Below, in pieces: positions 48,591 to 59,650 of a stretch of DNA of 64,000 nt. Both the position numbers and the translations under genes were made by a program. This DNA is from Castor canadensis (Eukaryota > Chordata > Mammalia > Rodentia > Castoridae): positions 55,894,501 through 55,958,500 of the forward strand of contig NC_133394.1 of NCBI RefSeq assembly GCF_047511655.1, written 5' to 3'. The number at the start of each line of letters is the position of its first letter. Position 1 is the first letter of the stretch. Under the pieces are notes generated by a model, which saw nothing but the letters and a program-made list of their open reading frames with translations, was not told the DNA's origin and ran no database searches.

Positions 48591-49692
48591 CCAGAATTCT
48601 AAGGTAGGGACCGCTTTCCTTAGAAGGCAGTACTTTTGTGAAGTCATATCTTTGCTGGGTTTTGCAAGCAGGTGGTTCTGCATTGTTGGCAAGTTCTAGT
48701 AAGAAACACCACTCAGGCGCCAGCGTCGTTCTCACACTATTTTATTATAGTCCACCTGGATGACTTCCATCGTCATGCAGGGGCAGGGACCTGTTTTAAG
48801 GTCCAATGGGATACAAGGGATCTCTTGGGGTTTCGCTTGCACTTGGTGGTAGCAAAGGGGCTGAGAGGAACTGAACATACATTGGGGTCGGAGGACGCTT
48901 GGAAAACATGAATTCTTTAAATTTCCAAGCTTGGGGAAGACGCAGTCATGGCTGAGGAAGGCAGGGCTGAGCAGCTTCCTTGGCTGCTGGGTTCCAGTGA
49001 GGTCAGTCAGGTGCCCTGGCCCAGGTCTGTGAAGGGTTGTCTGGCTGGGTTTGTGCACTGCTGAGGCAGTTGTGGGCAAGGGACTCCGCAGCACCCTCCT
49101 GCTGGGGATCTCTTGGTGTTTAGCATGCACTTGTTGGTAGCAAAGATGGGGTCGGGGAGGCTTGGAAAAAATTAATTCTTTAATTTTTAATACTTCAGGG
49201 AGACCTGTCATTGGGGTCGAGGGCGGGGCTGAGCAGGTTCCTTGGCTAGTGGGTTTGAGTGAGGTCAATGAGGTGCCCTAGCCCTAATCAGTGGGCTTGT
49301 GCAGTGTAGAGGCAGTTATGGGAATTGGAGTCCCATGCCCCTGTACTGGGCATCCCCTGGCTGTCTGTGGACTTGCTGGCAGTTGAAGCAGCAGTTGGGG
49401 CTGGGGCAGAGGAATGGATGACAGGAGGAGGGAGAGGGGGCTCCTGCAGAGCTGGGGGGGTCGGAGTTGGGCTCCAGGTCCCTGCAGACCACCCAAGCCT
49501 GGAGGTCTCCTGGAGAACTGGGGAGAGGTGTGGGGCACCTGTCAGTCTCCCAGATCTGGTCTGGGTCTCCCCAGGCCAGCCAAGTTCAGGTGGGAGAGAC
49601 CTTTCCCCAGTGCATCTGGGCTTGTGCAGCCAGGACTGTGGGGTCTGACAGGAAATTCTCTTTGTAGGCTGCTGGCTGTCATAGGGAATATG
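48591..49692 (+). repeat. Macrosatellite array, GC-rich unit B (truncated)
   Basis: M segment only. 48850-49690 matches 45551-46392 and 56095-56937 with few differences. It stops 23 bases into the exon-like segment (acceptor TTTGTAG at 49661-49667) and switches at about 49692 to the second subfamily of units. Confidence 0.85.
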
Positions 49693-51075
49693 AACATACA
49701 TTGACGTCATGGTGCCCCAACCCCCCTGCCCTTTCCCCACCAGACTATCAGACACCATGAGCTCTTGGTATTTCGGACTGCCTACAGCCACACGGGGTCC
49801 TTTTGGCCCTCCAGGGTTGTATAGTTGGGAACCCTTAATGTAGATGGCCACGCTTTGGGGAACTCATCTATTTGTGTGGTTTTGCATGCAGGGATGGTGT
49901 TGCACGGTGGCAAGACGTGGTGAGAAGCAGCACTCAAGACGCCCATTTCACTTAGAAGGACCTTTATTTTCCTACCCTGGGATGACTTCTTTCAACATGC
50001 ATGGGTGTGCTGTGAGGTGAGGTGGGGACAGTAGGGATCTCCTGGAGTGTAGCGTGCGGGTGTTGGGAGCAAAGAGGAGGAGAGGATTTGAAAATATCGT
50101 GGGTGTGTGGGGGACACGTGGAAAGAATGAATGGTGGAAGTTTGAAAACTTCGGGGAGACCTACTCATTGGGGGAGGAGGGCAGGGCTGAGCAGGTTCCT
50201 TGGCTGGTGGGTTTGAGTGAGGTGAGACAGGTGCCCTGGCCCTGCTCTGTGAAGTGCTGTGTTTGTGCACAGCACACAGAGATGGTTTTGGGCAGTGGAT
50301 CCCACCAAGCCTGGCTCCCCACCAAGCCTGGCTCCCCACCTCCTGGGCTGGCTCTGGCTGTCAAGGGCCCTGCAGGGAGTTGAGGGAGGGCAGCGGGTGG
50401 GGGTGGGCCAGGGGAGTGGATGGCAGGTGGAGGGAGGTGGGCCCCTGCAGAGCTGGGGGGTGGAGTCTGGCTCCAGGTCCCTGCAGGCCACCCAAGCCTG
50501 GGGGATTCCTGGAGAAGTGCAGAGAGGTCCAGGGCGCCTGGTGCTCTTGCTCTGGGAGATCGGGGTTGGGTCCTTCCAGGCAGGCCAAGTCGCGGTGGGA
50601 GGGACGTTTTCCCCCCGCCCCTGGGTGCAGCTGGGCTCTGGGCCGCATGAAGCTGTCTCCTGACAGGCTTGTCTTCATAGGCTGCCCGTCGGCCGCCTGC
50701 GGGGGTCCACCCTGGGGCCTTTGCCGCCCTCAGCGTCCAGGCATCGCGGGCGCGCCCGCGCGCGCACACAGAGGACCTGGGAACCCACCAGCTTCTTGGA
50801 GGGTGAGTGAGCGAGGGGACCCGGCCGGATGGGCTGCAGCAGCCAGGGCTTGGGCCCACAGCGCTGTGGAGTGGGCCACGTGGGGGAGGACGCTGGGGCG
50901 GCTCGGTGTGCCAGCGCCGCCGATGTTGGGAGACCCTTGCTGGCGGCGGGCAGGCGCCTGCACCCGCCAGGGCGGTAGCGAACCTCCTTAGCGGCCAGCC
51001 GGCCCAGGAGCTAGGCGGCCAAACAGGCGCTTCAAGGCGGCTGGCCTCCGGCCAGGGGTTTGGGTCAGGGTTCCT
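49693..51075 (+). repeat. Macrosatellite array, GC-rich unit C (second subfamily)
   Basis: Homologous to 52926-54300. Landmarks are CATACATTGACGTCATGGTGCCCC, GGATGACTTCTTTCAACATGC, ATTGGGGGAGGAGGGCAGGGC and a CpG-rich core with GGGCGCGCCCGCGCGCGC near 50750. It relates to units A and B by the shared M order, but as a distinct subfamily. The right end is replaced by an L1 fragment at 51076. Confidence 0.85.
50681..50802 (+). other. Repeated exon-like segment in CpG core, unit C
   Basis: CTTGTCTTCATAG and GGTGAGTGAG flank 122 very CpG-rich bases. The sister copy at 53930-54051 has CTTGTCTTTGTAG and the same donor. Confidence 0.45.
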
Positions 51076-52147
51076 TGTAGAGAGGTCTTTCACATCTTTT
51101 GTTAGGTTTACACTTAGGTATTTGATTTTTTTTTTTTGAGGCTATTGTAAGGAATTGTTTTCATACATTCTTTTTCCGTTTGCTCATTGTTAGTGTATAG
51201 AAATGCTGATGATTTTTCTATGTTGATTTTATTTCCTGCTACCTTGCTGTAGCTATTGATGATGTCTAGAAGCTTCTGAGTAGAGTGTTTTGGGTCTTTA
51301 AGGTATAGGATCATGTCGTCTGCAGATAGGGATATTTTGACAGTTTCTTTGCCTATTTGTATTCCTTTTATTCCTCCTTCTTGCCCAATTGCTCTGCCTA
51401 GGAATTCCAGTACTATGTTGAATAGGAGTGGAGACAGTGGGCATCCTTGTCTGGTTCCTGATTTTAGAGGGAATGGTTTCAGTTTTTCTCCGGGAAGTGT
51501 AATGCTGGCTGTAGGTTTGTCATATATAGCTTTTATCATGTTGAGGAACTTTCCTTCTATTCCTAGTTTTCTTAGAGCTTTTATCGTGAAATGACGTTGG
51601 ATCTTATCAAAGGCTTTTTCTGCATCTATTGAGATGATCAAGCGGTTTTTGTCTTTGCTTCTGTTAATGTGGTTTATTACGTTTCTTGATTTTCGTATGT
51701 TGAACCACCCCTGCATCCCTGGGATGAAGCCTACTTGCTCGTGGTGAATAATCTTTTGGATGTGTTGCAGAATTTGGTTTGCCATTATTTTGTTGAGGAT
51801 TTTTGCGTCAGTGTTCATTAAGGAGATTGGGCTGTGGTTCTCCTTTTTGGAGGTGTCTTTGCCTGGTTTTGGGATAAGTGTAATACTGGCTTCATAAAAT
51901 GTGTTTGGCAGTTTTCCTTCGCTTTCTATTTCCTGGAACAGTTTAAGGAGGGTTGGTATCAGTTCTTCTTCAAAGCTCTGATAGAATTCAGCAGAGAATC
52001 CATCAGGTCCTGGACTTTTCTTTTCGGGGAGACTCTTGATTGCTGCTTCAATTTCATGTTGTGTTATAGGTCTGTTCAGGTGATTAATTTCCTCTTGGTT
52101 CAGTTTTGGATGATCATATGCATCTAGAAATCTGTCCATTTCTCTAA
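51076..52147 (-). mobile_element. LINE-1 internal ORF2 fragment (reverse transcriptase) inside the array
   Basis: Antisense L1 without 3' UTR or A-tail. A single frame of 341 codons (51114-52139) is open from [20 protein letters not shown] through [16 protein letters not shown], the reverse-transcriptase region and [15 protein letters not shown] to [13 protein letters not shown]. The catalytic FADD is SADD here. Edges do not show a target duplication. It sits where the sister unit has its SINE composite, so about 1 kb of unit was lost and L1 sequence took its place. The open frame implies a recent event, but the fragment is only part of ORF2. Confidence 0.88.
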
Positions 52148-52925
52148 AATCGGCCCGTGGGGTCCACTGGTTTGACTGTTCCCCCCACCACCCCCCGCCT
52201 CCTTAGGGGTCCCCTACAGACCCACTTAAGGCAAAGCTCTGGCCGGAAAGTGTCTCTTTTCTCTTTCTCACAGGTATAGGCAGTGCAGTCCCTCCTGGAA
52301 TATAGCCTTCTCTACTCGCCCCCATTCACCCTCCCCCGTGCCACAAGTACCCGACCACACACAGGCTGTCCCTATTGCACAGACCTGTCTTCCTTATGGA
52401 GGTCAGTGTGAATGTACCATGGGCTTCCTCACCGTTTCCCTGCAGGGAGTGGACTTCACCTCTCTGTGGTCACCTCCTCACCTTGCTCTCCCTTACCCTC
52501 TGACCTCCTGCCCTTGCGTTTTCAGGACTTAGACTACATAGGCTGCTCCTAGGCTCCCCCAGCAGGGTTGTTTGTTTGAACCTTATCCTGGATGCTCCCC
52601 TTCCTTTTTCCAGGGCCTCCCCCACCCCACCCCCCACCACCACGGAGACGTCCAAACAGTGTTCTGTGCTTTTGCTTCCTTAAGTGTGCATTTCAATTCC
52701 TTCTTCTCTAGGTGGTCCTAGAATCTGTTGGCACCACTGTGGAAGAAGCAGTGTGTACATTTCAGAGCCCGGGCCCAGAGACCCCCTGTCCCCTTTGTAT
52801 TTGAGGCTCCCCAAGGGTGTGGTTAAATTGTACTTTTATTCCTCTACTTCCCTCCGTATGCGTGTTAATTCGTCCTTGTCTGGACTTCCCTAGTCGAAAT
52901 CATGGTCACCGCTCTTGAAGAAGCA
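52148..52925 (+). repeat. Remainder of unit C (retroposon-derived GC-rich tail)
   Basis: Matches 47878-48470 of unit A (GGGGTCCACTGGTT, CAGGTAT.GGCAGT, TACCC near 52350, TTTCCCTGCAGGGAGT). It joins unit D at about 52926. Confidence 0.7.
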
Positions 52926-55180
52926 GTGACCATACATTGAAGTCATGGTGCCCCACCCCCCCCCCACCCTCTCCCCGCCAGACTAGCAGACACCATGCAC
53001 TCTTGGCATTTCTGAGTTCCTACAGCCACATGGGGTCCTTGTGGCCCTCCAGGGTTGTAAAGCAGGGATCCCTCAGAGTAGATGGCCGAGCTTTGGCCAA
53101 CTCATCTGTTTGCCTGCTTTTGCATGCAGGGATGGGGTTGCGTGGTTGCCAAGACGTGGCGATAGGAAGCATCACTCGGAGGCCCGTTTCACGTAGAAGG
53201 AGTTTTATTTTACTACCCTGGGATGACTTCCTTCGTCATGCATGGATCTGCTCTAAGGTGAGGTGGGGACAGTAGGGATCTCCTGGAGTTTAGCGTGCAG
53301 GTGTTGGGAGCAGAGGGGAGAGGAGGATTTGAAAATGTCGTGGGAGTGTGGGGCCCCCTTGGGAAGAATTAATGGTTGAATTTTGACAACCTCAGGGAGA
53401 CCTAGGCATTGGGGGAGGAGGGCAGGGCTGAGCAGGTTCCTTGGCTGGTGGGTTTGAGTGAGGTGAGGCAGGTGCCCTGGCCCTGATCTGTGAAGTGCTG
53501 TGTTTGTGCACAGCAGACAGAGGCAGTTTTGGGCAGTGGATCCCACCAAGCCTCTCTTCCCTGCCTCCTGGGCTGGCCCTGGCTGTGAAGGGCCCTGCAG
53601 GGAGTTGAGGGGAGGGCGGGGTGGGGGTGGGCCAGGGGAGTGGATGGCAGTTGGAGGGAGGTGGGCCTCTGCAGAGCTGGGGGGCGGAGTTGGGCTCCAG
53701 GTTGCTGCAGGCCACCCAAGCCCGGCCCTCTCCTGGAGAGAGGCAGAGTTTTGTAGGGCGCCTATGGCTCTTGCTGTGCCAGATCAGAGATCAGAGTTGG
53801 GTAATTCCAGGCAGGCCACGTCCCGGTGGGAGGAAAGTGTACCCTCTCCCCCCCGCCCCACCCCCGTGCAGCTGGGCAGCTGGGCTCTCCGCAGCATGAA
53901 GCTGTCTTCTGACAGGCTTGTCTTTGTAGGCTGCCTGCCGGCCGCCTGCGAAAGTCCTCCCTGGGGCCTTTGCCCTCCGGAGCTGCCAGGCATCGCGGGC
54001 GCGCCCGCGCGCGCACACAGAGGACCTGCGAACCCACCAGCTTCTTGGAGGGTGAGTGAGCGAGGGGACCCGGCCGGGTGGGCTGCAGCAGCCAGGGCTT
54101 GGGCCCTCAGCGCTGTGGAGCGGGCCGCGTGGGGGAGGACGTTCGCGCAGCTCCGTGTGCCAGAGCCACCGGCGCTGGGAGAGCCGTGCTGGCGGGAAGG
54201 CGCCTGCACCCGCTGGGGCGGTGGCGAACCTCACTAGCGGCCGGCCCTGGAGGGAGGCGGCGAGGCAGGCGCTTCAAGGCGGCTTGCCTGCGGCCGGCCA
54301 GGGGTTTGTGTCAAGTTGCCAAGTATTCGGAAGCCTGTCAACCTCCAGGTGAGTTCCCTCTCCTAGCTTGCTTGTTTGCTTGCTGGCTTGCTTGCTTGCC
54401 TTCCTGGCTTTGCTTCTGGGTCCAATTCTGCCTCTGGATGAGATGTGTTGGTTTGTGTGAGGGGCAGAGAAATGGGTTTCCAATGAGGGCCAGGCATTTT
54501 GTAGCTTAGCAGTCTGTTCTCGCAGGGGAACCCCTTAGACCTTTGAGCGGTGTGTTACTTTCTCCCGGACCGACACCTCCGTTTCTTTTTTTATGCATTT
54601 GGGTCTTTGTGTATTTCTGTAACTAGGTATGTAGTTGTAAAGGTGTTGGTGGTCCTAGGTACACGTAGGTATGTATTCCTAAGTCGGTTCTCTGATGGAG
54701 ATTGGTTTGGTATTTTCAGGCGAGCGACTGTACCTTTGGGCCTGGGCAGTCATGGACAGTGACCGTCCTCCTGACCACTCTGTGCTGCCTGGGAAGCTGC
54801 GGTGACAGGCGCCTGCTGCCCCGCGCAGCAGGTTTTTCTCCTTGAGGTCATGGTAGCAAGGTTTTTGCCTCAGACCCCTTGAACTGTGATCCTGCCTTTT
54901 GTCTGCCTTCTGGGTGTCTGGGATTCTTGGCCTGAGACCCTGGAGGGGACTTGTTGGATTTTCGAAGGAGAGTGTTGCCCTGTAGCTCATGCTGACCTGG
55001 TAGCTAGGGTCCCCCTGTCTGAGCCCCACAGGTGCAAGGAATGACATGTGTGTGCCCTCCTTGCTGGCTTTAGGTGTGTTTTCTGCTTTAGTAGCTTAGT
55101 TTGTTACTTTGTTGTTTTTCACTGGGATAGATTCTGTGTGGAGGGGGGGTGTCACGGGGGTGTGGGTGTGATCCATTTTA
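52926..55180 (+). repeat. Macrosatellite array, GC-rich unit D (second subfamily)
   Basis: Same order as unit C, with M segment, CpG core near 53925-54250 and then a preserved SINE composite (54360-55040). The right end is interrupted by an L1 3' end. Confidence 0.85.
53930..54051 (+). other. Repeated exon-like segment in CpG core, unit D
   Basis: 122 bases between TTGTCTTTGTAG and GGTGAGTGAG. The splice sites are kept relative to unit C although bases around them differ. The segment is among the most CpG-dense of the window (GCGGGCGCGCCCGCGCGCGC near 53995). Confidence 0.45.
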
Positions 55181-55189
55181 AGAATTCTT

Positions 55190-55618
55190 TTTGTGTTCTT
55201 TTTCTTTTATTATTCATAGGTGCATACAAGGCTTGGTTCATTTCTCCCCCCTCCCTTACCACCCACTCCGCCCCCTCCCTCAATACCCAGCAGAAACTCG
55301 TTTGCCCTTATTTCTAATTTTGTTGTTGGGAGAGTATAAGCAATAACAGGAAGGGACAAGGGTTTTTGCGGGTTGAGATAAGGATAGCTATACCGGGCAT
55401 TGACTCACATTGATGTCCTGTACGTGGGTGTTACCTTCTAGGTTAATTCTTTTTGATCTGACCTTTTCTCTGGTACCTGTTCCCCTTTTCCTAGTGGCCT
55501 CAGTTGCTTTTAAGGTATCTGCTTTAGTTTCTCTGCGTTAAGGGCAACAAAAGCTAGCCAGTTTTTGAGGTGTCTTACCTATCCTCACCCCTCCCTTGTG
55601 TGCTCTGGCTTTTATCCT
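55190..55618 (-). mobile_element. LINE-1 3' end (5'-truncated)
   Basis: Antisense copy of the young L1 3' UTR. It begins at the poly(T)-like TTTTTCTTTTATTATTCATA and contains GTGCATACAAGGCTTGG, CAATACCCAGCAGAAACT and AAGGTATCTGCTTTAG. It matches 22489-22928 closely and ends at CTTTTATC before array sequence resumes. Confidence 0.88.
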
Positions 55619-58105
55619 CACAGGTATAGGCAGTGCAGTCCCTCCGGCATATAGCCTTCTCTACTCACCCCCATTCACCCTTCCTCGGGGCTGAGCACAT
55701 TCCTTGGTTAGTGGGTTTGAGTGAGGTCAACAAGGTTCCTTAGCCCTGATCGGTGGGCTTGTGCAGTGCAGAGGCAGTTATGGGAACTGGAGTCCCATGC
55801 CCCTGTACTGGGCGTCCCCTGGCTGTCCGTGGACTTGCTGGCAGTTGAAGCAGCAGTTGGGGCTGGGGCAGAGGAATGGATGACAGGAGGAGGGAGAGGG
55901 GGCTCCTGCAGAGCTGGTGGTTTTGCATTGTTGGCAAGTTCTAGTAAGAAACACCACTCAGAAGCCAGCGTCGTTCTCAAGCTATTTTATTATAGTCCAC
56001 CTGGATGACTTCCATCGTCATGCAGGGGCAGGGTCCTGTTTTAAGGTACAGTGGGATACAAGGGATCTCTTGGGGTTTCGCTTGCACTTGGTGGTAGCAA
56101 AGGGGCTGAGAGGAACTGAACATGCATTGGGGTCGGAGGACGCTTGGAAAACATGAATTCTTTAAATTTCCAGGCTTGGGGAAGACGCAGTCATGGCGGA
56201 GGAAGGCAGGGCTGAGCAACTTCCTTGGCTGCTGGGTTCCAGTGAGGTCAGTCAGGTGCGCTGGCCCAGGTCTGTGAAGGGTTGTCTGGCTGGGTTTGTG
56301 CACTGCTGAGGCAGTTGTGGGCAAGGGACTCCGCAGCACCCTCCTGCTGGGGATCTCTTGGTGTTTAGCATGCACTTGTTGGTAGCAAAGGTGGGGTCGG
56401 GGAGGCTTGGAAAAAATTAATTCTTTAATTTTTAATACTTCAGGGAGACCTGTCATTGGGGTCGAGGGCGGGGCTGAGCAGGTTCCTTGGCTAGTGGGTT
56501 TGAGTGAGGTCAATGAGGTGCCCTAGCCCTGATCGGTGGGCTTGTGCAGTGCAGAGGCAGTTATGGGAATTGGAGTCCCATGCCCCTGTACTGGGCATCC
56601 CCTGGCTGTCTGTGGACTTGCTGGCAGTTGAAGCAGCAGTTGGGGCTGGGGCAGAGGAATGGATGACAGGAGGAGGGAGAGGGGGCTCCTGCAGAGCTGG
56701 GGGGGGCGGAGTTGGGCTCCAGGTCCCTGCAGACCACCCAAGCCTGGAGGTCTCCTGGAGAATTGGGGAGAGGTGTGGGGCACCTGTCAATCTCCCAGAT
56801 CTGGTCTGGGTCTCCCCAGGCCAGCCAAGTTCGGGTGGGAGAGACCTTTCCCCAGTGCATCTGGGCTTGTGCAGCCAGGACTGTGGGGTCTGACAGGAAA
56901 TTCTCTTTGCAGGCTGCTGGCTGCCATAGGGAATAGTCCCTGTGGCCTTTGCAGCCCTGAGCTGAGTGGCCTCGCGCGCGGAGCTGTGGACCGAAGGACC
57001 TGCGTGGTGGGTAAGTAACGGGGACCCGGATGGGCTGCGGCTATGCAGGACGTTTGGGCAGCTGTGCAGCGCCGCGGGCCGGCATCGCCAGCGCAGCGCG
57101 ACCCATGCTGGCGGGAGGGAAGGACCAGGCAACCCTGCTGGGGCTGTAGCAAACCTTGCCCTAGTGGCAGGCCTGTGAGGGCGGCAGTGGTGGCGAGGGC
57201 AGCAGTGGCCTCGTGGGCGTCGGCGGTGGCAGCAGCGGCGGCGGCAGCAGAGGTGGCAGTGGCGGCTGCGCCTCTGGGGCCCCGCAGGCCCTTCACCCCG
57301 GGTTGCTTCAGGCCAGGCGCTTGGTTCAAACTCCTAGGACTGGCAAGCCTGTGAGCCTCCAGGTCAGTTCCCTCTCCTAGATTGCTTGCTTGGGTTGCCT
57401 TGTCTTCTAATGGGTCCCCAGGGCTCCTGGGCTGTTTTTGTTCCTGGACTGTTTTGTACATGTGGCAGGATGCTTTGCTCTTCTTTGGCTTGTTCTATGA
57501 GTCTGTGCATGGTTCCAAGGCGCTTTGAATCCTGAGTGAATGGAGAAAATGTGTTGAGTCTGGTTTTTTGCACAATTCTGCATATGGATGTGTGAAGTGT
57601 GTTGGGTTTTGGGAGGGACTGAAAAAGGGTTTGAAATCAGGGCCAGGTGTTTTCTAGGTGAGCCCTGTATTCCTCCAGGGAGACCCCTTAGACCTTTTGA
57701 GGCTTTTGTTATTTCCCCCCCACACCCAGCCACCTTTCTTAATTTCTTGACCTTTTTAGACCTTCATCGTTCACGTATGTATGTAGGTATGTATGTATGT
57801 ATGTGTTTGCTATCGTGTGCATGCATGTATGTATCCCTTTATTCACTTCTCTGATTAAGGTTTCTGTGGTCTTTTTGGGTGGGGTGGGGCTCTCTTCCTT
57901 TGGGCCTGGGCAGTCCTGCACAGTGACCCTCCTTCTGAACATTGTATGCTGCCGGGGTAGCTATGGTGACAGTCGCCTGCTGTTGCCATGTGCAACTTTT
58001 GTTCCTTGAGCTGCATTGTAGCAAAGTTTTAGCCTCAGCTTCCCTTGAACTGTGCCTCTGCCTTTTGTCCCTCTCTGGGTAGCTGAAAACCTAGGCCTGA
58101 GACCC
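55619..58105 (+). repeat. Macrosatellite array, GC-rich unit E
   Basis: A partial M segment (55686-55916, matching 45915-46157) breaks at GCAGAGCTGG and is followed by a second, complete M segment from 55917 that matches 48672 onward. The CpG core, short GGC tract, SINE composite and GTAT tract follow. From 56095 to 58105 it is nearly identical to unit A; I see only a handful of substitutions over the first 900 bases, plus repeat-length changes. Confidence 0.88.
56913..57010 (+). other. Repeated exon-like segment in CpG core, unit E
   Basis: 98 bases between TTCTCTTTGCAG and GGTAAGTAAC, almost the same as in unit A (46369-46466). Confidence 0.45.
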
Positions 58106-59220
58106 TGGACAGACCTGTGTGGCGGGTAAAGAATGGGGACCCGGATGGGCTCCAGCATCCCGGCGCACATGCCTTGGCCTGCCTTACACCAAGACAGCCA
58201 TGTGTGCCACAGGGCTCAGCAGAGGCTGATGGAATGGGGCGGCAGCGGCTGTCCTTCTTCTGTGCTGGCAGCTCTAGTGGCAGTCGTGGCAAGAATCTCA
58301 CTTGTACTTCTGCACAGTGGGTCAAGCCTGCCGAGTTCGAGATGAAGTTGCAGGTGGAGACGGAGGTGACCTCTGAAGACATCCTTGGTGAATTTCCTGG
58401 GTCCCTTGGGGTTTCTGCCTTTGGGCTGTTGAGGAAGTGGGAAGGACACTGCGGGGGCTTCTAGGGGGCGGCCAAGGGATTAGTTGGTCCCCTGGTGGAA
58501 AGGGATAGAGGGAGACAGGGATGCTGGAAACGCTGGGCTGAGGGGCCCGGGCCCTGCCCCCGGTGCCCCCAGTGACCCCAGTCCAGTACTGCCGGTGGGC
58601 AAGCTCGTCCCCGCCGGCTTATCCCAGCCAGGGGCATGAGAGTTCCCCCGCACAGACTTTGGACCCGCCTTGCCAGAAAAAGTGTCGCAGTCCCTTAGGG
58701 CTCTAGGCTAGGAAGCAGTGGCCAGAGGGTTGTGCAGAATGGACTTAGAGCCCGGAGCCTGCAAGGAGGCCTTACGCACAGTTTCCCCTGTGGACCATGA
58801 GGAGATCCGGGCCAGGACTGTCTGCCAAGCAGCTGCCTCCCAGGCTGTCCAGGCCCCTGGCCCTGTGGGTGGGCAGAGGGAACTTCGGTGGCCGAGAAGG
58901 GTCGAATGATCCTGACCACTAGGGGCAGGCTTGCCCTCCTCCTCTCCACACTCCCTTCACCTGGCCTGACAGAGGGCCATGCCATGCCTGGGCTTTGGAC
59001 TCTCAAGGGTGGCCAGGGTGCGGGTTCCCAAATGTTGTCGCCAGATACGTTTTAAGGGATGGATACTTTCTCTGCACGGTTGGAGGTGGGCGTAGCGATT
59101 GGTAGTGGGAATTCCAACAAGGTTCTGGGGTACATTGCTTCCATTCCCCCCCAGGGCCTCTCCCCTTCCATGCCCTAGCCCAACCCCCACCACGTCTCAA
59201 GTTGTTCCTTTTTCATCTGT
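58106..59220 (+). repeat. Array end region, first copy of an exon-like module
   Basis: 58158-58545 is homologous to 60941-61331. The module has a stretch reading RQRLSFFCAGSSSGS and, later, PAEFEMKLQVETEVTSEDIL, ending at CATCCTTG followed by GTGAAT, a possible donor at 58388. The second copy has GTGAGT there. Comparing the two, replacements are common in this frame, so coding is not supported. The rest to 59220 is unassigned GC-rich DNA. Confidence 0.55.
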
Positions 59221-59259
59221 CCCGTGCGGATATGCGGTCCATCCATCACCACCTCTCAC

Positions 59260-59650
59260 TCTGGTCTCTTTCACTCACCCTCGTTCCAGTCAGAAGTAGC
59301 CCAGCGATCCCCTGCCATCAACCCTCATGACCCCCACCCCCACAAGCACACACTCATGCACGCACACATACACAGGCACACACTTCTCCGTTTATTGTCG
59401 CTTCTTTCCTCCTTCCTTTTCAGGAGGATGTGTCAAGGGGTTTCTTCTCTTGTTCCCACTGTTGGTCTGCTTTGGTCCCTTCAACCCCTTGCATTGCTCT
59501 CCCTTTCCCTTTTCTCCTCTCTTCCCCGCAGTAGTCAACAGCCCTCAAATACACATCCTCCTGTCCTCTGCCTGCCCTGCGTTTACATCTCTTGAGTGTG
59601 CCGAAGCTCTGTCGTCCTCTTTTCCTTTTCGTCCTTCCTCGGTTCCCAGC
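59260..59650 (-). mobile_element. Degenerate relative of the purine-rich retroposon
   Basis: GGGGTTTCTTCTCTTGTTCCC, GTCCCTTCAACCCCTTGCATT and TTTTCCTTTTCGTCCTTCCTC follow the order of 43630-43825 with a GC shift. Low confidence in the boundaries. Confidence 0.5.

Noticed and set aside
48732-49268. 178-codon minus-strand frame that recurs at 55977-56513 and partly at 45523-45969
   Set aside because: The copies are almost identical DNA, so an open frame in one is open in all. The diverged AT-rich units do not keep it, and no domain was recognised.
50161-51093. 310-codon proline/alanine-rich minus-strand frame
   Set aside because: High GC reduces stop codons, and the sister unit breaks the frame into shorter pieces. 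No protein family features.
58905-58935. CCACTAGGGGCAGG, resembling a CTCF core
   Set aside because: It is one base short of the usual core spacing, and no matching site was seen in each unit. A motif scan would be needed to claim insulator sites.
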